Below, piece after piece: positions 12,014 to 22,271 of a stretch of 40,710 nt of DNA. The number at the start of each line of letters is the position of its first letter. Positions within the stretch are counted from its first letter, which is position 1. The stretch is from the NCBI GenBank assembly GCA_011800805.1, contig MPNW01000126.1, forward strand, positions 371,940 to 412,649. Reading direction: 5' to 3'. This DNA is from Hirudo medicinalis (Eukaryota > Annelida > Clitellata > Hirudinida > Hirudinidae). The notes beneath the pieces were generated by a model. The model did no database searches. It had not been told where the DNA came from and saw nothing but the letters and a program-made list of their open reading frames with translations. A program made the position numbers and the translations under genes.

Positions 12014-12329
12014 CGGCAACAGTTCTGGGTTCTCGTGTGGTACGTCTGAGTTTGTAACTGTGTCGTGTTGTCTTGTATCGAATAGTTGTTGAAATGAAGT
12101 TGTGAAGTTGACTGTAATGCGAAAGTACCATCAATAATAACATTTAATTGGTTATTTTTAAAATTTGTTACGATTTTTATGATTAATAACATCCGTTATT
12201 ATTATTATTATTGACGAATAACATGGCGTTGCCATGCACGCCTCCATCCTAGCAACCGTAGACGAATAGCGTTGCGAATAAAGCCTACGACTTGAACAGT
12301 CAACCGAGATAAACAACTCGTAAATAAAT

Positions 12330-12335
12330 TTTATT
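12330..12335 (-). promoter_or_regulatory. Candidate poly(A) signal AATAAA
   Basis: AATAAA on the minus strand about 140 nt past the stop codon of the 12474-14318 gene. The position fits a short 3' UTR. Confidence 0.5.
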
Positions 12336-12473
12336 TCAATATTCAAATTCCATTTGAATGTCCAAACTTCGAGCAACACCAAGAACTACAACCATTACCG
12401 CGCCGATAATATTATGTTAATAATTATTATAAGAATAATTTACTATTATAATTTTTATTATCAATTCGAGACT

Positions 12474-14318
12474 TCAGAGCAAAAAGGACACTTTCTTGCG
12501 ACTTATCGGTCCCTTTGGAGCACATTTCTGATCGCTGACATTCCTGCCCTGAAGAAGATTAAGTCTCTCGTCTGGCTGCTGGTGGCAGTAACTTCGGCAG
12601 GCTTCGGTACCACACCGACCACCGATCGCCTCTGTCGCTTCTGAGTTCGTCGGATCAGGTATGAATCTGGAATAATAAGCCTGGTTGAGTCCTTGATTCT
12701 GGTGGTGGCGGAAAAAAGACAAGTCGCTCATTGACTGTCTCCTGCCGCCCTTTAAGCTGGCAGAAAAGGGCAGGCTGTTCCATTCGCAGGGGTTCTCGAA
12801 GTTCTGGAGTCTCGAGGTACTGTTCTTGAGTATCGAACGTTTGGGAGCAGCTGCCGAGCAAGGCATCTGCTGGGGTTTGTCGCCTACATCTTGAGGGAAG
12901 GATGGTTTCTGATGGTCCTCTTCTGAGTATTTTTCTTGGAGACAGGGAGAGAGATGGGGAGAAGTCAGGTCCCCCTCGAGAGGTTGACGACATTCCTTTA
13001 GATCTGGACTGGCTGTCACCGGCGTGGGATTCGTAGACGGGTAATGGTTTCTCAATGAGTCCTGGTATTGTCGGGCGTAACCGGTTGAGAAATGCTGATG
13101 ATTCCTTGGCTGTCCAGAGCCGGGACTCGAACACGAGGTGGGAGATCGGTTTTCGTAGTTGATGGTCTTACGCGGATGGTTTAGGAATGCGTTTATCGGT
13201 CTCCCATTTCTTCGAGGTATCAGAGGGGCATTGGAAATCACGCCGTGTTTCTTATCAGTGGAGCCCTTGTTGGCAACTGTAATGTGTATCCCTGGTCTCA
13301 CCTGGGAGGGCGGTTGTGCCTGTTGCTGAGTATTATCGCAAGGTAGAAGCGGATTTAGCCTGGCAACATCATTGCATTGCACATTATTTGTAGAACCGTG
13401 AATGAGACCGGATAGGTGCTGACCACCAAGGGCTGAACAAACGTTCTTTGCCGATTCCTGTGGCAACTGTAGTTGTTGCTGCTGTAGATGATGAAGCTTC
13501 TGCTGGGCAAGACTCGCAGAACCGTTGATTTTTGATCTCTGTACGGTGTCGTGATCTATGGATTCGACGCTCGACAGGCAGTTTCCTAAGCCGGCCAGAT
13601 CTCTGCCGGATTGGAACTGTCTCGGACGCTGAGATACTTGATGTTTTTGGAAAGATTGCTTGAAAACGTCAAGGTCAACTGGAAGTTGGACGTTATTTCT
13701 GGAGAAGGCGGTCTGAGGACATTGCGCCAATTCGCGGGCAGACGGGTTACTCGGTGAACGACATTGGCGTATTTCTGGAGCGTGCTTCTGGTGATAGTGA
13801 TGAACAGGGTATTGGCCATGCTGCTGCTGCTGTTGCTGGTAATTCGGCAACCTGAAGTTGGCAGACGACGGCGGATAAGCATACCTGGAATACATCCCGC
13901 TCGCATGACTCCTTCCGGACTGTAAATTAAAATTTGAAATGAACCTCTGGTTATCAGCCTGCTGAGCGTGATCCGAATTCAAACGCGCATCTCCAATCAT
14001 TCCGGCGTGCTTTCCGTAGTTGTACCCCTCCTTATTGTGGACGAGAGCTGCCATATCAGCCCTCAGGGAGGTCTTGGAATAATCGTTCCCCCTGCAGAAC
14101 CAACTCCCGTAGTTCGAATTCGACGTTGTATTGTATAGTTGGGAGAGGTTCGAAGGACGGCCATAGGGACTGTTCAGCAGTCCGTGGTCCCTCACAAAGC
14201 TGTCCGGTCGCTGGGGGACGTAACCGCCATTTCGATAGGCATTTGATGACACAAGGTCGCTCTGAGTAACATCGCTATCGGCCCCGAGAACGCTTGCATC
14301 TAGTGGATTAGGTTTCAT
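12474..14318 (-). CDS. Disordered protein with PP1-docking-like motifs (614 aa)
   Basis: A single open exon. The ATG is preceded in frame by a stop five codons upstream, so translation should start here; an acceptor-like TTTTAATGCAG just before it leaves room for a 5' non-coding exon. The protein is rich in Ser, Gln, Asn, Pro and His, with a six-Gln run and a second Gln-rich patch, and has no signal peptide, membrane segment or folded domain that I recognise. Two motifs stand out near the C-terminus: S-I-L-K at residues 495-498 and K-K-V-S-F at 608-612, two residues from the end. In known protein phosphatase 1 regulators a SILK motif lies N-terminal to an RVxF motif, as here. A basic RRQS site lies between them. 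The inferred role is a PP1-targeting or regulatory subunit. I do not recognise the orthologue. It lies tandem to and downstream of the F-box gene on the same strand. Confidence 0.72.
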   Translation of the reverse strand: MKPNPLDASVLGADSDVTQSDLVSSNAYRNGGYVPQRPDSFVRDHGLLNSPYGRPSNLSQLYNTTSNSNYGSWFCRGNDYSKTSLRADMAALVHNKEGYNYGKHAGMIGDARLNSDHAQQADNQRFISNFNLQSGRSHASGMYSRYAYPPSSANFRLPNYQQQQQQHGQYPVHHYHQKHAPEIRQCRSPSNPSARELAQCPQTAFSRNNVQLPVDLDVFKQSFQKHQVSQRPRQFQSGRDLAGLGNCLSSVESIDHDTVQRSKINGSASLAQQKLHHLQQQQLQLPQESAKNVCSALGGQHLSGLIHGSTNNVQCNDVARLNPLLPCDNTQQQAQPPSQVRPGIHITVANKGSTDKKHGVISNAPLIPRRNGRPINAFLNHPRKTINYENRSPTSCSSPGSGQPRNHQHFSTGYARQYQDSLRNHYPSTNPTPVTASPDLKECRQPLEGDLTSPHLSPCLQEKYSEEDHQKPSFPQDVGDKPQQMPCSAAAPKRSILKNSTSRLQNFENPCEWNSLPFSASLKGGRRQSMSDLSFFRHHQNQGLNQAYYSRFIPDPTNSEATEAIGGRCGTEACRSYCHQQPDERLNLLQGRNVSDQKCAPKGPISRKKVSFLL

Positions 14319-14468
14319 CGGTCGGCTGCATTAAAACCTTTACTTCCTTTCGGGATCCACAAACTTCCAACTGTAGAATAACAGCGCGGTGTCGGACTAG
14401 ATTTGTAAGCGGTTGCTTGACACCGGGTCGCTGGCAGCCATTTTCGCTGCTTTTAAAGTACCGAAAAG

Positions 14469-14474
14469 TTTATT
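14469..14474 (-). promoter_or_regulatory. Possible poly(A) signal AATAAA for the F-box gene
   Basis: AATAAA on the minus strand about 340 nt past the stop codon at 14814. It lies only about 150 nt upstream of the next gene's ATG, so the two genes would be tightly packed. No closer AATAAA was seen. Confidence 0.35.
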
Positions 14475-14813
14475 TACATCGGCCGTTGCTAGGCCGTTAC
14501 AATGTTACGCGTCCTACGGCGGAAAAAGTGAACGAAACCACAACATTTCTTCTCTCCGAAGAAGGAGAAAAAAAAAAGAATAACACATATTTCCAATGGC
14601 AATATATTTGTAATAACAAGGACAATAATAGTAATAACACTTAAACGAAAAACAAGTCGCAATGCTGTAGGTAAACGGGTCGCCTATAATAATTTCAATA
14701 ATTCGCAGCAAAAAAAGAATTTAACTCGGAAGAGAAAAACAAGGAACGAGAAACCATCAAAAAATTTTTGTAACTGCGAAGCAGTCCTTTAAAAAAAAAA
14801 AAAACTCCCAGAG

Positions 14814-17800
14814 TCACAACCGCCCAGCAACGATTTCGACTCTGGTGTTCGGAAGACTCGTCTGCAGCTTTGACCGGAGGTCATCGACGCTCAAAACCAG
14901 CAGCCTGTCTTTGGGGGCGCCGTCCTCCTTTTCGTCCGCGGGGTCGATCGGTCCCTTATTGCCCCTCAGCTTCGAGGCGTCGAACACCTGAAAGGGCAGC
15001 AACCCGTCCATGCCCGGTCCGGACTTCCTCCGGGAGGTGACCCAGGTCAGCTGCTGGAGGTTCTTGTGGTTCCAGATGGCCGACATGCAGCAGAGGTTGA
15101 CGTAGGGAGCCTGGCAAAGGACGGATCGACCGTCCGTGCGTCGTTAAGTGGCTCGGTTATGATTTTAATGTGCTAAGGTAACATGTTATTCCAGATTATT
15201 ATTATTATTATATACAGAATAATAACAATAGCAAGTCATCAAATAGGTATTCCATCTCTTTCACCGCTGAAATTGTTAAGACGAGCGGTAACCTTGTCGG
15301 AGCCGGAGTGGCTGGTTTCCGGTCGGACATGAAGCCTGGCGAGGTTCGGAAGTTTCTGGATGGCCAACGAGACGGACCAGTCCAACACATAGTCGGAAAG
15401 CTTCAGTTGGAGGAGTCTGCGTGCGACAACAGAAATTGTTCTCATTACACTCGCAACTGTTACGTTGAATGCAATTTGGCTAACGGATAGTTAATTTACG
15501 GACAGACGTCATCGTTGAAAACATTTTTTCATCGTGCACGTCGCACGTCCCTTACGAACCCTTTCATCCTGGCCAAGGCGAGGGATAGACCAAGGTCCGG
15601 GATGTTGCCGCCCCTTCGAAGGTCGAGGGTCTTCAAGCCGACGAGGTTCCCGAGCAGAGAGAACATCTGTTTGGCCGGGGAGAATGTTTGATAAAGCACA
15701 TTAGCATATATTAATATTCGATAGTTTATGTGTCATTATAATTGTACAGAATTATCATTAGTAGTCGATCTAATTTGCTCTTATATAGATGGGGAATCCA
15801 TTAGATCTTAAGGGGGCTTAACCCACGGGCTCTCAGTTCAAAACTAGTTAAGGTCTGAGGACATGTGGCATGCAGATTAACTCATTAACAGTCGAGTTCC
15901 TGAATTCAGAGGTAACGGCAACATTGTAATGCGTCGCGTTTCATTATCAGATTAGGATATAAGAGGCGTTAAAATAGTCCGAATGCAAATACGAATGCTC
16001 GTATAAGTAACAACCTGTTCATCCCATCTAAGGCAGTTGTTGACCTTCACGCTCTGAAGTTTGTCGAAGGTGCTGGAAAAGAGACTCTTCTCGAAACTCA
16101 ACGAGGCTACGTGGGAGGAGCCAAGCAGCGTCTGTCAATGAATATTCATAGGATCATCCCATTAAATTAAGCCGGACGTTGTCGGCTTCGAAACCGCGAA
16201 GGTACTCACCAATTCTTCGAGCTCCGCAAATCGCCGAACGTCTTTCCCGTCGCTCGAACGTAAGGACTCCGCCTCGTCGGGAAGGGAGTCTTCGTCGACG
16301 ACCGACGATGAAACGTCGTCGCCGGGTTCTTCCCGAATTTGGAGACTTTTGAGGCTCTCGAAGCCCGTCAAAACTCTCACGAACGAATCTTGATACGACT
16401 CGATCAGTTTGTCGCCATCGCCATTTCTACGTCCATCATCGTCGCCATTATCCTGACTATTGCATGCGACGACCAGAGAAAGATGACTCAAGTTGGGCAG
16501 GTAACGAGCAATCTTCCTCAACAAGTCGAAAGGGCAGCGCGACGCGAGCGTGCCGGTAATTCCGGCCAAAAACTCGGCGGGAGCACGAGACAGAAACTCG
16601 GCGAAGAGGGACAGGTTCTTTTTTTCAAAATTCACTCGTCTGAGATCCTGATCGTAAAATGCACGAAGTTTATAGTAACAGTTTTGTGCTCGACGACCGA
16701 TGTCGGTCATGACACACCACACAAAGGGTAGCAGAAAGGATCCTCGACCCTTCAATTTGTTGGAATTAAATAAAATAGTTATTACGGCACTCTCACCAAG
16801 AGACGAGGTTTTCGTTCCGTCAGAACTGTCGAAAGGTCGAAGTTTCTCCTCGAGCTGTCGAACAAATCCTCCGTGACTGTCAAAGAGCGCCACTGGAAAG
16901 ACATTTGAAACACAAATTCACCTTGGCGATGATGATGATGTCGGTGAAAATTTAAAAATATAAACAACAACAACAACAACAACAATGACGATGATGACAC
17001 CATAGAATAATAACAATTGCAGAGAAAACTAGATTCTTAAAATAAAAAATTAAATCAGTCATTAATTTTCATTCATTATCCATTATTCACATTCAAATCA
17101 TTCATTATTTTTCAAATATTAGCAAATGGAATGTTGACAATGATCGTCCACTGACCAATTCTTCGGCTTGAGACACCTGCCTCCATCTCTGGCATACCTG
17201 TGATGCTATCAAAAGTTCATGGGTCGTCAGGTGTAGGAATACCTTCGCCAATAGCCCATCGGTCAAGCGAGACATTCGATCGAGGTCCGGCGACAACACG
17301 TCTGCGTCATCACGACGGGCAGGAGCGATCATGGAATCGATGGACTCGTTCAGACCACCGGGGGGCAAAGTTTTGGACGAAGGTGCATCGTCAGTCTCAC
17401 TTTCGATGGAAACATTTGCATCGGATTCTTTGTCGACGTTCACCTCTTGAAATTCTTTGACATTCTGCATGGAATCACGATCGTCGCCGCTTTCTTCCTC
17501 TCCGACACGACTTGCGGCATAATTGTGATCAAGGCGTTTCCTAGCGGCCACGTATTTTCCATCGTCATCGCCCTCGTCGGAGGTGCGACTTCGGGCGGTC
17601 GAGCCGTCTTCTTCTACCGGGTTTAAAGTCGAATCGATGTTCTTGCGAAGGCAACAGACGTTGAATGCGTCCTCCCTCGCAGAATAATTACCCTCTCTTA
17701 AAGGGGAAGGAGAGTCCGAAGCGGCTCTGGCAGAAGATGTAACGGTTTCGGCCTGCGGTCCGACCGGAGCACCGCTTTCCTCTGCATTTTTCGTGGAAAA

Positions 17801-20800
17801 GGTCGACGCGATGGGGCAACGGTCGGGCGCCGATCCCGCTGCGGAGATCGACTCCGGTTCGCTGCCATTCTTTGCCCGGAGAACATCATAGGTCGGAAGG
17901 ATGATCTTGGAAATGACGCCATTGGCCGAAACGGTGGACTCCACCCGTTCGGAAGTGTTGTCGTGGACGAACAACGGCAGAGGAACGGGAGTATCATCTG
18001 CAGTCGTACGGCATTCGATCAAGTCGGACAGATTGCAACCTTCAAGATTTCCCAGTGCACTTTCAGCATTCGAACGCGAAGCATCGGAGATGTTGGCAGA
18101 AGACTTTTTGCAAGACCTCTTTACTTTCTTTGACCTTTTTCGAACAATTGGGTCAGAACTCGGCTTACTTTCCGCATTGATACTGGAAAAGCCATTGTGT
18201 AGGATCTGAGAAGAATCTGTGGTTAAGTTGGCAATAGACTGTGAACCCAGGGTAAAGGTTTGACAAAATGGTGCCAAGGGTTGGTAGTTCAAGGACTGGG
18301 TGGCCGACGGGGCGACCGAGGAAGCTTGAAAATGGACGCTCGGAAAAATGGAATTGACGTTATTGATGTAACCCGTCCCAAGGAGGCTTTGACCGGTGAC
18401 AGGGCACGGGTACACGTTGACGGCGCTCTGGGTCACGAAGGCTCCATTTTGAGGGTAGACGTTGGGAGACTGGGGTATGACAAAGTAAGAGGGAAGTCGG
18501 TCAGACAAATAGGCGTTGTTACCGGCATAGAAGGGGACGGTGAGATTAGGACCTGGATTTCCGAAGTTCAGCTGAGCAGAAAAACCGTCGCCAGTAAACT
18601 TAGCGGAGGTGTCGGCGATCGGTACGCGGACTGCCTCGGGCATCGAGCTCGGAAGAGAAGGAAGGTTCAAGGTCAAAGTGGTTACCTTCGCAGTTGCAGG
18701 AACAATGTTCCGGTGTTTCTGACTCGTTGATGGCGAAAGATTCGAGGGCTTTCTCATCTTGAAGGGAAGTTTGAACGTCTGTCCGAGACTCCGGCCATCG
18801 ATTCCGGCCGGCCCGGCTCTTTTGCAGGTCTGGCGATTGAAAATTTGTTTTAAAGGCCTTTCTAATGCCTACCTCGCATTTACATGCTTCCGTGTATTTA
18901 ATCAAAACTCGAGTTTTAAAACATTACCGCATCGTAATGCAAATGCAGACGTTAACATTCATTTGAAAAGGCACCCCCCGTTCGAGGACACTCGACATTG
19001 AATCCCGTTCGTGTGCTCGCTACCCACCTCGCAGAAGAAGGTCGCGACCTCGAAGGGACTTCCGAGAAACGCGACGCATTCCGGATGAAAGAGGCAGCGG
19101 CAACGCCGGCACTCTAGGGTCGGCGACACGTTTTCCAGCCCCTCGCATCCGAGGTTGCACGCCCCCCGGAGGGGTGCGGAGGACGACGGCGAAACCACCG
19201 GGGGGAGGGACGAATCGTCGGACGATGGAAGCGGGCGAGATGATTTGGGTAGCAGGGACGGTAGGATGAATGGCCACCTCGTGTTCTTCGACCCGGTAAC
19301 GGAGTTACTGCCACCCCCAGTCCTGATGATGATGATTATGATGTTTATTGTAATTGTAATGACATTCTAACTGCTGGAGCAAATATTCTTTTACCATCAT
19401 CATCATCATCATCATTGATGTTATTAATGTCATCTGAAGACTCATCAAAATAGTCGGCAAGGGTTTGAACTTTAACGACCTTTCGACTTTCACTTTGATT
19501 GCTGAGACGGCTTTTCCCCTGTCGTCACCCTTGGCGGCATCTTCCGACTTCAGCTCGGGTTCGGTCCTTCCGCTCTTCTTCGAACCCTTGGGCCTCCCTA
19601 CTGGCCTTTGGGTAACGGTAAGGTCGGGTTTAGGCGGACTTTTGGGGCTCGACCTTTTGCCTTTCTTTGGGGAAACGAGAGTTCGGTCTCTGGCATTTCT
19701 GACCCATTCGTTTTTATGGTGCGAGACGACCCTGCTGCAGAAGACGAAGTCCTCCCCCGACAGTTTGCATGAAGGATCGTCATTGCTACCGGTCCGCACT
19801 GCTCGAGGAAATATCAGTCGTCAGTAATGGCAGTCATGGTGAAGAGCTAAATAATAACTATTATTGTTATTATGGATATTATTATCGTCATTATTATTAT
19901 TATAATTATCATTATTGTTATGATAATTGTTATTCTTATGATTATTGTTAATGTTATGATTATTATTATTATTATTGTTATGATTATCATCATCATTATT
20001 ATTATTATTATTATTACCACTACTACTATTATAACAATAAGGCTAATGGGCAATCTGATTTATGTGCTTTAACCTCTTCAACAACATTAGACCTACTTGT
20101 GTGGAGAAGGTAAGGGAGACAAAATATTCTTTTTGATACTTAATACATAATAATTTAATAAGCAGTAGTAGACATGACATGGAAGAATCACTCACAGTAA
20201 GAGACGACTTCCGGCGTGGATCTCTGTGAAAATATAACTGATCAATGAACCGACAGCATAATTACTATAATAATAATAATAATAATTTATAATAATAATC
20301 TGTATAATTAATGAGCAGCATTTCCTCCCGTGGATAATTGAAGGCAATCTAAACTTAATTAAGCTACTTCGGCAGACGATTACCGACCAGTTTTTTGCCG
20401 GAAGGTGCATAGTAATACACGTCTGCACTTCGCTTATCTTTGCTTTTCCCTCCTCTCCTGATGCACCTCAAGACCAATTCTCTTTTCCATCCTGGAAATA
20501 AATCATTTCACACAAAATTTGTAATAATATTAAGATTGGTATTCTCTCATAAAACAGAACGTGCATGTGATGAGCTGCTCTTTAAGCAATGGCTCTAATT
20601 TGTTTTTCAACTGATGTTCTTGCAGAGATTATATGTATGTAACGTACATTACATAATATAATATGTAATGTATTATAATATCTATTGTCCTAAGCAAAAA
20701 TATGATTACAATAAAGTATCTGGCATCACATCTGTGGAAGACAGTAATGTAAAATTTAAAGAAGCGGCGGTGTTAAATTATAATTGCAGTCCAACAGTTA

Positions 20801-21050
20801 GCTCGATCATGCTCCTTGAGAGCGACTTTTATATGGCTAATTAAACGTTATTCTTGGTTGTTATTAAGTCCTCATCAAACGACGCAAGAGAAAACAAACC
20901 ACACTCGAGAGGTCGTAAATATCTGTCTAGGAATTTGTTTTTCTCTTCCAATTTCAGCCTTTTCGATTTTATCTGGCTAGATAGATCGTGTTTTCTCTTG
21001 CTTCCTTCGTCGGAAGCCTGTCTGGACGATGTAGTCTCCCTCAAATCCAT
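14814..21050 (-). CDS. MBD-PHD-F-box-LRR protein (1236 aa, 11 exons)
   Basis: Exons: 21050-20900, 20491-20384, 19798-19480, 19307-19028, 18829-17156, 16892-16797, 16647-16210, 16131-16015, 15666-15560, 15416-15293, 15110-14814; all phases agree. Residues about 51-109 look like a methyl-CpG-binding domain: GWKRELVLR, then DVYYYAPSGKK, then EDFVFCSR. An AT-hook-like GRPKG follows at about 154. A PHD finger has C243, C247, C259, C262, H267, C270, C285 and C288; its last Cys pair is split across a splice junction, which supports that join. Residues 290-800 are disordered and acidic. The F-box is at about 804-848 (LTDGLLAKVFLHL, VCQRWRQV, ELWRSL), followed by leucine-rich repeats to the end (GLKTLDLR, NLSHLSLV, LQQLTWV). 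Inferred role: nuclear substrate receptor of an SCF ubiquitin ligase, resembling FBXL19/KDM2 but without JmjC or CXXC. Least certain are the exon 3 donor at 19480, the exon 2 donor and the exon 9 donor. The first ATG follows an in-frame stop and has a fair start context. Confidence 0.75.
19320..20045. repeat. GAT and ATT microsatellites in and between exons of the F-box gene
   Basis: A CAT array at 19397-19418, directly beside the end of exon 3, and long ATT/ATC arrays at 19850-20035 inside intron 2. Another AAT patch lies at 20265-20300. Confidence 0.85.
20384..20491 (-). other. Exon carrying the core of the methyl-CpG-binding domain
   Basis: Acceptor TGATTTATTTCCAG, donor GTAATC. Reads GWKRELVLR, a basic loop, then ADVYYYAPSGKKLV. 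The W, the Arg after the first strand, the D-V-Y-Y cluster and the PSGKK turn are hallmarks of MBD domains (MBD1-4, MeCP2, BAZ2). It joins in phase to 20900 (completing the Gly before Trp) and to 19798. Confidence 0.75.
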
Positions 21051-21984
21051 TGCCTCTTGGGAGACGAGTCTAGCAGCCTTGCAATCGGTATGTTGACCAC
21101 ATTTTGTAAATCAGTTTGCCGAGACCAGCGATACGAGACAAAAAAAAACAGCGCAGGTGGCACTGACCAAAATAAAAAAAAAAATTGCTTCTTAAAAGTG
21201 AACCTCAGTCCTTACTTGGTAATCCCAATCGAACGTTATTTTTAAATTAGGCAAAACCTTTCAACGCATTAAATTGCATACAAAAAAAAAATAATTTATG
21301 TAATATGTAACTTGCATAATATTTGAAGCTTTGTTTAGAATTAAGCCAACCCTTCCCTAAATTTGCACAACCAGAGTTTTAATAAAGTCGTAAATTTAGT
21401 TGTTTTTTTTTTAAATTTGCTTATTCAACTTATAACATTAATTATAAGAGCTTGGATTTATTAGCCGATGATGTTTTAGACATCACCAGGATAGTTAAGG
21501 CCGAAGGTTTTGCGACAATTGATTCACGCTCGCCATACCAAATGAGATGAGATTTGCATCCAAGGCCTCTTAGTGGACGATAGCAATGGCGATGACGGGA
21601 ATAGTGTTTATGACACCATAAAGTTTACAAAAAAAAAACAACACAAACACTTTTTAATGTACATCCTGCTTCGTTTAAAATGAGTTTAGACGAACGAAGA
21701 ACAATAATTAACATTGTCATCATAGTTATAACCACTTGCATATTTATAGCGACCATTATTTGATCTGTTGGTAATAGAGAATTGTACAAATAGAATTGAA
21801 ATTATTACATTCATGGACTTACGAATGTCACTGAGATGGAAAATTATGAACCAAAAGAAAGCGTTCTATTGGCCGTGTCATTAGCTATGATCATGCAGGA
21901 TGTGTCCCAGCGTTTCTTTGCTAAAAGTTGTACTTATGACATAAATAAAATTGTTAACATTAGCCTCTCATTACTCGTGTAGTA
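21051..21984. other. Intergenic DNA between the F-box gene and the secreted-protein gene
   Basis: AT-rich with several poly-A runs (21143-21182, 21281-21291, 21629-21638). It should contain the promoter of the F-box gene, but I see no clear TATA or initiator element. No ORF here has coding character. Confidence 0.5.
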
Positions 21985-21990
21985 TTTATT
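21985..21990 (-). promoter_or_regulatory. Candidate poly(A) signal AATAAA
   Basis: AATAAA on the minus strand about 280 nt past the stop of the 22272-27832 gene. Confidence 0.45.
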
Positions 21991-22271
21991 AAACTATAAA
22001 GATAATTATAACACCATAAACATAACTTGGAATAAAAATAAAAATAAACCAAAACACGATCTCATAAGAAAAATTCAAACATGTAATGATGATATTATAA
22101 TGACGATCGCACAAAATATAATCTTACACACTTAATGGCAAACACGTAACGAATGACACGACGGCAGAAGATATGCCGACAAACAAGGGTAAATCGTTGT
22201 AGCAAGCGGAATGGCGATCACCGTCGTCGCCAAAGTTACACGACCAATTACAATATGATAACTTTTAATAT

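Noticed and set aside
17901..18730. Forward-strand ORFs at 17901-18209 and 18260-18730
   Set aside because: They lie opposite the long disordered exon of the F-box gene and show no domain or splice context of their own.
18600..18905. Cys-containing reverse ORF, with a possible 55-bp mini-intron (GTAACC to GAGGCAG) joining it to the F-box frame
   Set aside because: The continuous frame from acceptor 18829 already gives the second half of the PHD zinc site and needs no mini-intron, so this ORF is a shadow.
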